The notes under the pieces: generated by a model
What the model was told of the DNA's origin: nothing
What the model saw: only the letters and a program-made list of their open reading frames with translations
Database searches by the model: none
Program-made: the position numbers and the translations under genes
Shown here: piece after piece, positions 1-12,440 of the stretch
Numbering within the stretch: position 1 is the first letter of the stretch
How the letters are laid out: each line of letters starts with the position of its first letter
Assembly: GCA_963082975.1 (NCBI GenBank)
Contig: OY720344.1
Location: 30,477,172 to 30,541,171 of the forward strand
Source: Labia minor
Lineage: Eukaryota; Arthropoda; Insecta; Dermaptera; Spongiphoridae
DNA length: 64,000 nt
Direction of reading: 5' to 3'

Positions 1-2339
1 ATAAAATCTATTTTTTAGGTCATATACCTTATCTTGACATAGTTATTGGTTCATCAGTGCCTTTAGGAGCGGGACTTTCCAGTAGTGCAAGTTTAGAAGT
101 GGCTATGTTTACGGCTTTAGAAGCATTAACTGGCAAAACAGTTTCGTAGGTATTTAAAAATATTAAAAGCAAATAAACCTATGCGAGAGCATCAAAATAC
201 TTTCATTTATGACTTATTATTATAATACATGAAAATAGTAAAATTTATACAATTGGTTTATAATTAATTTTAATGTCAAATGTAATAATTATTATTAATA
301 GTTGATAAATATCTAAAATTCTTAAAAACATAAAAATCACAAGAGTAAACTGGAATTTCGTATCATTCAGTGTCTCAATGAAGTCACATACTTATATAAA
401 TTAATTTTATTGATTAAAAATAATATTAAAAAATTAAATTTTTTTTCAATCTACAAAGCCTAATTTATATGCATAGGCCTTTTAAATATTACTTTAAATT
501 TTCTTAAATTTAGAGTACCCATAAAATTAGTTTTTCCGTCAAGATCTTGTATTAGAATTTTTTAATTGAAAACTATCAAATCTATACCTATTTATTATGT
601 GTTAAATTATTTATACAAATCATTAACTAATAATTAAATTTTTCTAAGAATATTTCTATTTTATCTTTGGTTTCATATTTTATTGTTTTTATTAAAGGGA
701 GGACAAACAATTTAATTTTTTTTATTAAAATACATATATTTTTTATATAAATGTCTAAAACTTTTTTGTATTATATAATTATATAAGATAATAAAATTAG
801 ATAGAAACTAACTTTATTTTTTTAATGAATTTATTAATTAATTCATTTTAGTGGAACAGAGAAAGCCCTTATATGCCAAAAAGCCGAACATGAATATGCT
901 AAAGTACCATGTGGCATTATGGATCAATTTATTGTATCATTAGGAAAACAAGGACACGCGTTATTAATTGATTGCAGGTATATTTATATTTAATTTCTTT
1001 ATGTTAAATTATTTATACAAATAATTAACTAAATCGAAAATATATATAAAAATATTTAAGTCAAATAAAATTTTTTTTAAGTTCATAATATAAAATTGCA
1101 ATATAATTTCATATATATTTAATTTATCCTTAGTGAAAACACAACTAAAATTTATTTAATGCAAACTCAAAAATTTTTTGGAGAAAATATTTTCACAATA
1201 AACACATTAAAAATATTTGTACTATTTAAAAAAATAATAAGAAAAAATACAAGAAATATACCTACATTATTTCATATTTTTTAGCAATTATTAATTATTT
1301 TATTTATTTTAGTTTTATAAAATACATTTTCAAAATATTTTATTTTTTTTATTAAAAAATTTATTATATTAGATCACTCGAATGGAAGCAATTACCTTTA
1401 AAGAATCCGGATTTGGCCATCTTAGTAACAAATTCAAATGTTCGACATGAATTGGGTAGTGGTGAATATGGAATTCGTCGAGCTCAATGTGAGGAAGCCG
1501 CAAATTTATTGGGACTTAAAAGTTTGAGGGATGCTACTCAGGAAGATATTGACAGACTTTTATTACTTGGTGCTTCGGATCTAGTTTATCGTCGGGCAAG
1601 GTTATAATGCTCAAAATTATTAAATGAAATTTTCGTTTAAGCATTATTTAATATTTACAAAATGTATAAATAAACTCTAGAACAAATCTTGGAAAGATAT
1701 ATTAAGGTTAAATTATGCTTTTTTTATAAATATAATGATTATTTTTGTTTTTATAAAAATTTCATAGCCGATATTATTTTTTTAAATTTATCTTTTTATA
1801 ATATTATATTTAAAAATTATTTTATAATTTATGATAAAATACGTGACAATATTTTAGGCATGTCGTTTCTGAAATTAGCAGAACTCAAAGAGCAGCTGAA
1901 GCTTTGGAAAATAATGATTTTCATACTTTTGGTATTCTTATGAATGAGAGCCATAATTCTCTTCGTGATGATTTTGAGGTTTGAAAAAAATACAGTATAC
2001 TTATATTTAATAAATAATATAATATAAATTGAAATGCATTTTTAGGTTTCATGTCCCGAATTAGATACTTTAGTATCACTTGTAGTAAGCATTGATGGAG
2101 TCCTTGGGTCTCGAATGACTGGCGGTGGATTTGGAGGATGCACAGTTTCATTAGTAATATTTTAAAAATATAATGTTTATTATTATTATTATTATTATCT
2201 CACATTTTTTTAGATAAGAAAAGATACTGTGGATCGTGCCATCAAGTCTATCAAAGATGGTTATACAAAAGAAGCATCTTTTTATATAATGAATCCATGT
2301 GCTGGAGTTAAAATAATTGATTTTAATGATTTAAAATAA
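1..2339 (+). CDS. GALK1: Galactokinase, 3' part (C-terminal 277 residues)
   Basis: Galactokinase phosphorylates galactose at C1 with ATP, the first committed step of the Leloir pathway in the cytosol. Six exons join in frame: 19-145, 852-977, 1373-1600, 1858-1978, 2046-2153 and 2214-2339 (stop TAA at 2337). All have GT/AG borders. The product shows the GHMP-kinase ATP loop [15 protein letters not shown] at the left edge, [33 protein letters not shown], and the C-terminal glycine motif [14 protein letters not shown]. These are hallmark stretches of animal galactokinases, shared more with GALK1 than with GALK2. The N-terminal galactose-binding signature lies off the window, so the gene is cut only by the window edge. 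The gene converges on OXLD1, with 91 bp between the two stop codons. A short TTA microsatellite lies in the last intron (about 2178-2198). Confidence 0.93.
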
Positions 2340-2430
2340 TATACATATTTACAATTCAAGCCTATAAATAATAAATAATAATTATATTATACAAATATAT
2401 TTATATTTCACATTAAATTATTGTATTTTA

Positions 2431-2977
2431 TTATTTTTTTAAAGAAATAGTCCTTAATTCCATTAATAAAAATGCCTTCATATTTTCATCCTGAATTTTT
2501 TCCATTATAATTTTCTTTGCATTTTCACCACCATCAGAGAAATATTGACTTACTTTCTCAGCATATTGCATCCAAACACAATCTGGGCAACCTGACATAC
2601 AACACGTGGTTGGCTCCTCAGGAAGTGAAAAGCCTTTATTCAGTGGATCATTTTTCAAATCTTGAGGTTGGTTCGATTTAATATTAGATATATCATTTTT
2701 GGAATTTATATTTGTTCTTTTAAAAAACTAGAAATACAAAAAGTATATATATATATATTAAAATTAATTATAAGTATTTTTAACTTAACTGAAATTATCA
2801 TTTTTTTTTTTAAATAAAATATTTAAATTAATTAAAAATTTTGCAGTTTTAATATATATTAAAAATTAAAATTAATATTTTATGTATTTATATAAATTTT
2901 ATGTTTTAATATATTACCAGATTAAAATTATTTGAGGTTAACATTTTTCTATGTTGAAATATTTTTTTTACAATCAT
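2431..2977 (-). CDS. OXLD1: Oxidoreductase-like domain protein (OXLD1), complete, 118 aa
   Basis: Two exons: 2977-2918 (20 codons, ATG at 2977) and 2727-2431 (stop included), joined in phase 0. The second exon carries the oxidoreductase-like domain signature PTTCCMSGCPDCVWMQYAEKV, a cysteine-rich CCxSGCxxCVW core that defines the small OXLD1 family. The first exon encodes a basic, non-acidic leader (MIVKKIFQHRKMLTS), which fits a mitochondrial presequence; that location is inferred. The human protein is 147 aa, so this one is slightly short in the linker. The molecular function of the family is not established and none is claimed here. The ATG lies 140 bp from the divergent CCDC137 start. Confidence 0.88.
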
Positions 2978-3117
2978 TTTTAAATTATATTTTAGTTAAA
3001 AGGAACACCTTCACTCAATCTATAAATATAAAAATATCATTCGATTTCACCCATTTGATTTAGATGAAATAATAACTATTTATTTCGCATTCATTATATA
3101 AACAAAATTTATGCAAT
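2978..3117. promoter_or_regulatory. Shared intergenic promoter between OXLD1 and CCDC137
   Basis: Only 140 bp separate the two divergent start codons, so both promoters and both 5' UTRs must share this stretch unless unseen upstream exons exist. It is AT-rich and I see no TATA box placed convincingly for either gene. The bidirectional role is inferred from geometry. Confidence 0.55.
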
Positions 3118-4458
3118 ATGGGCAGAAAAATACCAGGTAGAAAACATAGAGGTGTGCGAGATCCAGAAAAACAAAGAGCTGAAAGAGAAAAACAGTAAGT
3201 AATTAAAATTATATATATATATATTGATATTATAAATATTTTAAAAAATTATTTCTTATTTATAGAATTGCCAATAAAATAAATGCTCCACCAGATCCAA
3301 AAGATGACCAGTCACTACCAAAATCGGTTCAACTTATTATGGCTCTTAAAAAAGACGTTAAAGATGGTAAATTTAAAAAGAAAAGACCTAAGAAGAAAAA
3401 ATCAAATTTTCTAATTGATACTAGAAAATTTGAAGAACGAGAAGAAACTTTGCGAGGAATGACTGTCCCTTTAACAACAAACCAAAAATTTGTTCAACGT
3501 CCTAATGAACCTGATTGGTTATTTCTACGTAGGATTAGTAACGCAACACATGTAAATTAAATATTACATCTAATATCTCTTAATATTTTATTAAATACTT
3601 TGAATTAAAATTATATATTATAATATTTTAGAATTTGATTCGTGAAACTCAATTTGAAGAAAAATTTGGTGTTGAAATACAAAGAGATGAGATGGGAAAT
3701 GTTTTAGGAATAGAAAAATCGCAAAAGAAAGACCCTGTAGCTCTATTTATTGAAAAAGACAAACTTTTAAATAAAAAGAAAATAAAGGAAGTTAAGAAAA
3801 AGGAACATAAAAATAGAAAACAACGATTAAAAGAAGTTAAATCAAAAAGACATGAGGCTAAAAAATCCAAATGTCATGATTTTCAACATTTACAGGATCA
3901 GGTGAAATTCGGAGAAGTAGCCCAGGCTCCTCCAAATTTAAGTTGTCCAAGAAAAGTTGATAAAAATATAAAACCAAGGGTAAGTGAAAAAATATTTACA
4001 ATTTTTTTAACAATTAATATTAAATGAACTTCATAATCTAAATTATCCAGGAATTTTTAATAATTTAAAAACGATTTTTTTTAATAAATATTACGAACTT
4101 AAAACTAATTTTGAAAATATATTTTTTACAGAATTGTTTTTAAAATAAAACAAAATCATTCAATTCTTAGTTATTTATTTAATATAATTTAAAAATTCAA
4201 TAAAATTATTGTTTACATTTGTAAATAAATTAAGTCTTTTTGTGAAATACTTTAAAATTTATTTATAAAGTTTAAATTTATGTTTTTTATTTTCAGCCTG
4301 GAACGAAGGATTTACTTTTGAATTCCATCCTTGAAAAGGACGCTTCAAAAGTAATAGTTAATCATTCACAAAATCTAAAAAAAGAACATCAAGAAAAACA
4401 GCGTTTAGAGGCAGTTGAAGCATATCGTAAACTTAAAGCAATGAAGAAATTAAAATAA
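3118..4458 (+). CDS. CCDC137: CCDC137-like nucleolar basic coiled-coil protein, complete, 290 aa
   Basis: Four exons join in frame: 3118-3194, 3266-3551, 3632-3979 and 4297-4458. The N-terminus MGRKIPGRKHRGVRDPEKQR, the QLIMALKKDVKDGK segment, the lysine-rich PKKKKSNF patch, the RPNEPDWLFLRRI motif and a highly charged helical C-terminus match the CCDC137 family. The human protein is 289 aa, almost the same length. I chose the ATG at 3118 over the one at 3111 because MGRKIPGRKHRG is the conserved start and the 3111 frame does not lead into it. Family members are nuclear or nucleolar RNA-associated proteins of poorly defined role; the lysine/arginine clusters fit that location. The gene converges on the Rab escort protein gene 222 bp downstream. 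Confidence 0.9.
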
Positions 4459-4679
4459 TATATATTCTTATGTATATATATTTATATATATTTTGTTTAT
4501 AGATTAACAATAAATTTTATAATTTATTTTTAATAATTTATATATTTTATTAAAATAATCTAAAAATGTGTAATTATACGATGGTAGGAATGTTTGAATA
4601 ACTTTAACAATATATTTTTATCAATAGATTTAAGATTATTAAAATATTAATGTTTAATAATAATAATGGTAAACTTTGA

Positions 4680-7600
4680 CTAGGCTTGTTCAATACTATC
4701 AAGAGCTTCTTGAATAGATTCTAGAGTATCAACAGCAGCTTCAACTTCATTTTGTGTTGTGTCAACTTTATTTGGATCATTATTTGATTCGTTTTCATTA
4801 TCTTCGCCATCAAAAACTATTTCCTCAGGATCCGGTGCTCGTTGAAGAAATTCTTCAGAAGGAAACATTTTCGAAAAAATTTCTTTAGCCTGTAAAATAA
4901 TTAAGATTTTATTTTTTATTTTTTATTCAAATATTTTTTTATCGCTTACCTGTTGAACAGCAAAATCAAAATCTAATTCACCATCAGGTCCTGAGCATAA
5001 GTTAATATTGTTAGGACCATCTAATTTTAAACTATTCTCAGTAGTATTAGGAAGTTGAAAATAAAGCGACCAAAGTATTTGAGGTTTATTTTCAACGGTA
5101 GGAGAATCACCAGCACCTAGATGAGAAGAAGAAGTAGCTTCAGCATGGCCCTAAAATGAGAAAAATAATATATTTCAAATATATTTATGAAATATAAATG
5201 AGTTAATAAAAATAATTTTGTTAGTTTTTTTTAGTAAATAAGACTTTATATTATTCCAATGACAAATTACAATCAGTTATGTGAATGCTTTTTTCTCATC
5301 CTTTCTTAACACATTTTCTATAAGTCGACTCACAATATACTCAAGTACTATATTTCTAGGACAATTGGAAGTCTTGTTCATCCAAATATTTGATCTCAAA
5401 CTTCATTATCTTATATGAACTGGGAATAATAATGATAAATTCCGAATGATAACAACATACGTTTTTATTTAAAGTAATAAAAAGAAAATTAAATTTGGTT
5501 TCTATTAATTGTTAATATTATTACCTCATAAAGGGCACACAGGGTATTTGGGTTTCATATTATACAGTACTAATATCTATGTTCTAACCTGACTATGGGT
5601 CTGACTATTAGAATCAATATATTGAGTTTCGATTAACCCAGGGCGAAAAAGCTTTGCTACTACAGATGCAAGTGCACACTCTGGAGATTCTTCTTCATTT
5701 CTTTGTCGACACGTCATATGTACAACATCTACAAATTTGGAGTTCAATAAATAAATAATTTAGAAAGAATCGAATTTAATAATACACTTGCGTGCAGCTA
5801 AATCGACTCAACCCAAAAGCGCGCAAACAAAGTCTTATTTTTTTGAAATGGCTAAGCCAATATTTATAAAATGTATATATTTTTAAAGCTTATTTATTTA
5901 GCTTTACGTTGATATCAATATCAAGTAAATCGGTTGATTACTTTTTAAATTATTTTATTTGAATGACAATGAAAGTGAAAAACGATGTTAAGGAAAGGAA
6001 AAGTAGGAATGTTAAAAATTTAAATAAAACAATAATTTTAATCATAATAAAGAAAATTTATTTTCTTAATAATTGGTGTTCCCCCCTCTAGCTTTAATGA
6101 CAGCCCTCATGCGATCCCGCATCGACCTTATAAGATTTTTTATAAAATCTTGGGGGATGTTCTCCCATTCTTCTAACAAAGCTCTTTGGAGCTCAACAAT
6201 GGTCGAAGGTGCGGGATTTCTTGATCGTACCCTTTGTTTGAGGTGGACCCACATATGCTCTATTGGATTCATGTCCGGGCTGAGCGCTGGCCACTTCATG
6301 GTCTCGATACCAACTTCAGTCAAGTATTTCCGAGTGGCCACCGCAGTGTGGCTCCTGGCATTATCATGCATCAATAAAAAATTTTCGCCAATGAATCCGG
6401 CGTAGGGAACAACATGATGCACGAGAATGTCCGCAATATATCGGTCAGCTGTTAGACCCCCTCCACGGCCTCCGCCAGGCACAAAAACAATGTCTGTTTT
6501 TCCGTCCAAGGAAATGCCACCCCAAATCATGCAAGAACCACCACCATAAGAGACTGTTTCAGAGAAACAGCATTGGGAAAATCGCTCACCCGGACGCCTG
6601 TACACTCGACTTCTCCTATCACTATCATAAAGGCACACTCTACACTCATCAGTGAATAGAACTGCCCTCCATTGGTCGATACTCCAATTGAGATGCTCTC
6701 GAGCAAATTGAAGTCGAGCTACACGGTGGGTTGTGGTTAATTTCGGGCCAGTGGCAGGTCTTTTGCAAGTGAGGTTGGCTTCCTTCAAGCGTCTTCTCAC
6801 TGTCCACTGACTGACAGCCACACCTCGAACTTCTCTCAGCTGCTGCTGAAGACTTACGGCAGTGAGATGGCGATTTCGGAGAGACGTCGTAACGATAAAA
6901 CGGTCATCTCTCGCAGACGTTGACCGACGGCAGCGGGTATTTGGTCTCCGAGTAAAGCCACCAGTTTGCTGAAATCTCCTGTAGATCCTCGAGACAGCAG
7001 ACTGACTTAAGTTCAACAGACGAGCGACTTCTCTTTGGCAATGACCCTGTTTTATCAAAACAACAACTTGAGAGGCAACCTCTGGTTTTGTATCCATGAT
7101 TTTCTGATAAAAATGGTTGTCAATTTGTGTAAATTTAATCCAAAAAACATATGAAATGCGATTAATAAGAATAATTGGTTGTATGGAATTTTATAAGGCA
7201 ATTGTAAATAAGCATTAGCGGCAGCTAGGAACAACATTTTTTCCAGTTCAGTCATTCAGATCAAATAATTTAAAAAGTAATCAACCAATTTACTTGATAT
7301 TGATATCAATGTAAAGCTAAATAAATAAGCTTTAAAAATATATACATTTTATAAATATCGGCTTAGCCATTTCAAAAAAATAAGACTTTGTATTCGCGCT
7401 TTTGGGTTGAGTCGATTTAGCTGCACGCAAGTGTATATATATATATATATGTTTATTTATACTTACAAAGACCTGGTGGACAAGCATTTGTGAAAGACCC
7501 TAACTCAATAACAGTTACTGGAGTAGGAATTCCATCTAGGGGAGGAAATTGGAGCAAAGTCAATTGTTCCTTGTCTGAAGTTAAAATTGATCTGTAAAGT

Positions 7601-9555
7601 TTTATTATTTAATGAATTATCATTTACGTTTGTTTGAAATTTATTATTTACCGATTTGTAATAAAGATTCCACGTTGAAGACCAAGAGAACCTTCTTTAT
7701 TCTGTAACAGAGCTTGGGGTGAGAAACCAGGCCCTAAGACAAGTTGTTTGCATTCAAGTCGACGCCCAGAACTAATAATTGCTTTTGCTTTAGATTCCTT
7801 TTCATCCACAATAATGGCTTCTATTGATCTCTTTAAATGATATACTCCGCCAAAAACAGCACAAAGTCGACAAAAACATTGAGGGAGTTCACCGGAACCA
7901 TACATTGGCCATAAAAATGGTGTATTACCATACCGACCTAAACTTTCGAGGAAACGTCTAGTACGAGCCAAACCTTCTTCAGCTGAAATTGAAGGAGTTG
8001 ACATTGCAATTGCATAAACAACATAATGAATTAAATTATCAGTTAAGCGACGTCCTCGAAGCCAATCACCAAATGTTTGATTTTCGGCTTCTAATTGCTG
8101 TTGTTCTAAACAAGTTGCAAGTAATTTCATTAGCATTCGTTTTTCAACTACTGATACATGACGAGTTGCAAAAACATCTGCTCTTGAACAAGGAACTAAT
8201 TCAAGTCGAGAATCTAACCATGTGAGTACACGCGTTACACTTCGAAATTCGGCATAGCGTGCAATGTTTGATGAGATCAATAGTTCTACTAAACTTCCTC
8301 TTGCCAAAAGTAGCTATAAAATTCAAATAATAGAAAGATTAAAATAAAGTATAAATAATATGTTAGTAATAAATAAGTAAAATATATTAATATTAATTAA
8401 ATGTATACAATAATCAATATGTAATTAAATTATTAATTTATCTTAAGAGTAATAATAATCTGAGATAAAAAATAACTTTGTCAAAAAATCTTTCATAATC
8501 AATATATTAAAAGCAATAATACTTATATCAGTTTCACAATAAAAATAAAGTTAAAGGAATATTTGAATCTAAAGAAATTTCCAGTTAAAACTTCATTTAT
8601 TTAAATTTTATATATTCTTTATTTGTACCAGAATTAAATCACTTATGTTAATCATCTTAAATACATATTAATAATATACCTTAGGAGATAAATCTAAATT
8701 GAATTTTCTATATTCCTTTAAAATTCTTTTTTGACTCCATTGTGGAATTTGAGGAACGGGTTTATCTACGTCTTTTGGTTTATTAACATTGTCATTATTT
8801 GTCTTTGGTTCTTCGTTGACATTTGGTTGTTCATCAGTTTGTGTTTTGGATGATTTCTGCTCTACAGGATTTTCATCTTCCCTAAAGAAATAAATAAGAC
8901 CCAGGGATAAGACCAGAAAGAAATATAAAAGGATGATAAATATAATTTTTTAATATTCAAGAATAATTCAACTTGGTGATTGATTTAACATTTTGAAGAA
9001 TGAAGTTTGGTATTAAATTAAAAAAGATAATTATAATAAAAATATAATATGATAGGTTTTTAAGTGAAATAGATGTAATAAATAAAAATAAAATATTTAC
9101 TCTGAGACATTCCAATGCGAATTAATTTGTTTAATATCTGCATATTTCAGGTCAATCACTATTATCTTTTCATCATCTTTTAAAAAATTCGATAAATCCC
9201 CTCTATTTGTTGTTTCTCTAATTTCATGGTTCTGAGATTCTTCTATCCATTTCTGAATACATTCAAAATTAAATGATGCCCATAGTCCACCATAATATTC
9301 ATTGCTATTTATAAAAATAACTAGTTATTAATTAATTTATCTAATAGAAAATTTATTTATTATTATTTTATTAAACTATACCTATCAATATGTAAAATAC
9401 TTTTTCCAATTCTACTCGAAGCAGCTGCTACGATAGATTCTGTCATACCTATAATTTGAGATGACTTTAGTTAAATATAAAGATTTTTTATTTTTGAAAA
9501 AATTACCAGTCCCCACAACAATAACATCGTATTCAGTTGGGAGATCATCATCCAT
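4680..9555 (-). CDS. CHM: Rab escort protein (Rab geranylgeranyltransferase component A), complete, 619 aa
   Basis: Rab escort protein presents newly made Rab GTPases to Rab geranylgeranyltransferase and delivers them to membranes. Nine exons (minus order) are 9555-9507, 9448-9382, 9304-9101, 8881-8680, 8313-7652, 7591-7467, 5728-5589, 5150-4950 and 4889-4680. They sum to 1860 nt with no internal stop. Visible GDI/REP family features are the N-terminal dinucleotide-fold strand YDVIVVGTGMTES and HIDSNEYYGGLWASF. Exon 5 gives the conserved PCSRADVF, VEKRMLMKLL, LGRYGNTPFLWPMYG, ELPQCFCRLCAVFGG and YVVHMTC blocks. An acidic, hydrophilic insert (about residues 108-165) separates the two halves, as is usual for REPs and absent from GDIs. 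Human REP1 is 653 aa. The 5729-7466 intron contains a complete Tc1-like transposon in the same orientation. Confidence 0.93.
5785..7433 (-). mobile_element. Complete Tc1-like DNA transposon with 183-bp TIRs
   Basis: The element is 1649 bp long and flanked by TA on both sides (5783-5784 and 7434-7435), the Tc1/mariner target duplication. Its terminal inverted repeats start CACTTGCGTGCAGCTAAATC. They run about 183 bp on each side (5785-5967 and 7251-7433) with only a handful of mismatches by eye. The single ORF is intact. Together these suggest a young copy. It lies wholly inside one intron of the Rab escort protein gene and shares the gene's orientation. Confidence 0.95.
6066..7097 (-). CDS. 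Tc1-like transposase (DD34E), intact, 343 aa
   Basis: This enzyme cuts and pastes the surrounding element at TA sites. An N-terminal paired-like helix-turn-helix DNA-binding region (about residues 5-110, with CQREVARLLNLSQSAVSRI and SQWTVRRRLKEANL) is followed by the DDE catalytic domain. The triad is visible: D150 in VLFTDECRV, D245 in LLMHDNARSHTA and E280 in SPDMNPIEHMW. There are 34 residues between the last two, the DD34E spacing of the Tc1 family. A glycine-rich loop (GGGRGGGL, about 208-215) sits between the first and second acidic residues, as in other Tc1 transposases. There is no frameshift or stop. Base composition is much richer in GC than its surroundings, consistent with a recently arrived element. 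Confidence 0.96.
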   Translation of the reverse strand: MDTKPEVASQVVVLIKQGHCQREVARLLNLSQSAVSRIYRRFQQTGGFTRRPNTRCRRSTSARDDRFIVTTSLRNRHLTAVSLQQQLREVRGVAVSQWTVRRRLKEANLTCKRPATGPKLTTTHRVARLQFAREHLNWSIDQWRAVLFTDECRVCLYDSDRRSRVYRRPGERFSQCCFSETVSYGGGSCMIWGGISLDGKTDIVFVPGGGRGGGLTADRYIADILVHHVVPYAGFIGENFLLMHDNARSHTAVATRKYLTEVGIETMKWPALSPDMNPIEHMWVHLKQRVRSRNPAPSTIVELQRALLEEWENIPQDFIKNLIRSMRDRMRAVIKARGGNTNY

Positions 9556-11104
9556 TATTTTATCACTGTTTGTAAATTAAAAAAATTAAATCAATTAAAT
9601 ATTAAAGGATGATCTGTGATATATATGATTTCAACTGATTTCAACTTAAATGACGTTTGTTGAAATGATTTAAAGTGAAAGAAGCAACAACAATTACACT
9701 GAAGTTAGAAGTATTAATTAATTAATTTTTACTAGTATTAAATTTATATTTTATTAGCTAGTTTATAAAAATATTTACTCCCAATAAATAAATATTGTAA
9801 TTAATTTATTCTTTTTATTGGTATTGATATAAATTTAAAAAATGACCAAGTATATTTGAATACAAGGTTAATGTATCAAAAATATTTTAATTGTCATTAA
9901 GTCATTATTCCATATTTTTTTAAGAACATGCCTTTGATAATTTATCCATATATTTATATATATATATATATAAATAATATATACTCAAGTGTATAATAAC
10001 AATAATTGTGCTTACCCCCCCACCCAATACAAAAATTGAAAAAATAACTTAATATTCAATTTAAAATTCAATTTTTTAATTTTATTAATTTGTTCTATTA
10101 AATAATAACATTTATCTTTATAATTTATAATAATAATTGACAACTTTATATAATTTTTAATGAAATTAGTTAATTTTTCTTAAAAAAGCGCTCAACCCAG
10201 CTCAACCAAATGATCAATTTGAATTGCAAAATGTTAAAAATTTATTTTATATATATATATAAATATAAGAATGACAAGAAACAAATTTCAATATGGATGA
10301 CGTCATTTAAATCTACTATTTTAAAATAAGAATATACTACTAAAGTTGATTTTCTCGAGGCTGAAACCAATACATCTTTATAAATATCATCTATGGTGTG
10401 ATATGGTGTTTATTTCAAAAAAATCCTTAGTACGGTTTATTATCTCAAATCTCAAAAACATACAAAGGTATATATATATATATATATAGACAATTTTTGT
10501 TAGTACACCGGTTTTTAACTCAATAAGCTCGCTCACCTTTTAAAAAAAATGTTATAAAATAAAACTTATTTTTCCGACAATTTATATTAACATATTGTAA
10601 CAATTCTAGAGCAAGTTGAAACTTGGTGTCAGGATCTCAAGAGATAAATCAGAAAATTTGTAGAAAAATCAAAAAAAAATATATCATAAATTTAATACTA
10701 ATATTTTGATAATATATTTTTGTTAATTCTATAAAAAATTATAAAATAGTGAGTTTTTCATTTTTCATTTTTTAAAAAAATTATTAAATATTAAATTATA
10801 TTAATAATCCAGGTTAAAGTCTTTATTATTTAGTCACATTGACATTTATTTATCAATATATAATTCTGTAAGATGTAGTGCGAAGGGGGTAACAAGGAGT
10901 CAAAAAACCCCTTGTGGAAGATCGCAAAATGATCTTAAAAACAAATTTTTGGTCAATTGTTATTTTCATAGTGGTGCCAGTTATGTCTTTACCCTTTATG
11001 TAATTAAATAATTCTAATTCTATTGACAATTTATTTTATAAGTTTTTATAAATTTTATCTTCAATGAGAAAAAATATAAATTGAGGGTTCCTGTTTTTGA
11101 AATA

Positions 11105-11540
11105 GATTTTCAGGATTATTGTCTAACTGGCTGTCCGCTAATTTACAGTCCTTAATATATTAAAATCATATTATATCATATATTAATATATTTAAAATTT
11201 TATTATTTGTGAAATAAAATAAAAATGTATCCATAATTTTTAAAAAAATGAGAAATATATTGACTTAAAATAGAGCCTGCTCTATAAAGCATTACGGCGT
11301 TTCGGAAAATAAAATAAATTGCCGCCCTTCGTCAAATTTATTATATTCATGACCAAAGTGCCGCTCGGGACAAATGCCTGGATTGCCGCCCTCTAGGGGT
11401 CAATAAAAGTAGTTTTTTCTTAGACCTGATATATTTTTATGGTGAATCTTTCAAATCTTAGTCTTTAATCATCTTTAATCTAGTAGGTGAAGATAAGAAA
11501 TAATTTAAGTTCGTTTTCACTAAAATGTCATGTTTTTTGT
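11105..11540 (-). repeat. Interspersed repeat, partner of the copy at 31200-31570
   Basis: The reverse complement matches 31200-31570 over most of its length. Shared landmarks include GAGCAGGC followed by CTATTTTAAGTCAATA, a CCCTAGAGGGCGG block, and AATAATCCTGAAAAT near the far end. No ORF or terminal repeats are visible. The class is unknown, probably a non-autonomous DNA element. Confidence 0.6.
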
Positions 11541-12179
11541 TATTTTTCGCTCAAGTCCTGAAGAGGATCCTAATCAAGAGATAGAAACATTGACATTTTG
11601 GTGGAAATAGATTTCTTACCTTCACATTCTGATACTTCAATGAGCATTAGCCGAGAGTGGACGCCAATCTGGCCAAAGGGGTCGATTGGGACTCAAAGGA
11701 AAAACAGTTCTTAATAAACTGCGTATATAAAATTTTAATTTTTTATAATTGACTTAATATCATTTTCTTTTTAGAAAATAAAATAATAAACGTATATATA
11801 TTTATTCGGGTGAAAAGAAGTAAAAATCTAGCTACTTAACTTATTGTTTCTGATTTATTAAATATTAAGGCTAATAGATAGTTTTATTTTAATTACCTAA
11901 AAATTACCTTTATGGGGTCAATGGAGATTTCGAAAAATTATATAGGGATCGATGATCAAAAAGTTTGGCGACCCCTGATCTAGAGTATGTAAATGTATTG
12001 GTGTCTTCTCATGGCACTCATATGAAAACAAACAAACAAGAACAATCATAGTGATGACAAAAAAACTTCCTTATTCTACTAAGTCTTTATCAATTATAGA
12101 AGATTAAAAAATATAGACTTTAATATATTGCAAATATTCACAATTGACAATTGAAAACAAAATCATGATTTATAAACAA

Positions 12180-12440
12180 GTATTAAGACCCATATGAACT
12201 ACGGAGCACAACTATGAAGATGCTCCAAACCGTCTATGATTAAAATACTACAAATAATTCAAAACAAAATACTTAGAAGTATGGTCGGATCTCGGTTAAA
12301 TGTACGTAACAAAGATATCCATAAAGACTTGAATATTGAATTAGTAGACAATTTAATAAAAAAATAAGAAAAAAGCAAGCAAACATCAAGAAAGAATAAG
12401 AAATCACATTAATCCGGAGGCATGCATCTTCTTATAGCAG
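12180..12440 (+). mobile_element. Jockey-type non-LTR retrotransposon fragment (C-terminal RT region)
   Basis: Conceptual translation in one frame with stops gives THMNYGAQL, KILQIIQNKILRSMV, LNVRNKDIHKDLNIELVDNLIKK. This matches the characteristic end of Jockey-clade reverse transcriptases (xLTYGxQxW ... IQxxQNKxLRxI ... YVRNxxIHxDLxI). It is short and broken by stops, so it is a dead fragment. Confidence 0.65.

Noticed and set aside
6073-6405. Plus-strand 110-codon open frame inside the Tc1 element
   Set aside because: It is antisense to the intact transposase and has no family resemblance.
7055-7255. Minus-strand 66-codon frame overlapping the transposase start
   Set aside because: It runs through the 5' leader of the element in another frame; no conserved features.
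7989-8225. Plus-strand 78-codon frame
   Set aside because: Antisense to exon 5 of the Rab escort protein gene.
11940-11985. hAT-like right end TTTGGCGACCCCTG followed by ATCTAGAG
   Set aside because: I could not find a matching left end or the same 8 bp upstream, so no complete element is claimed.
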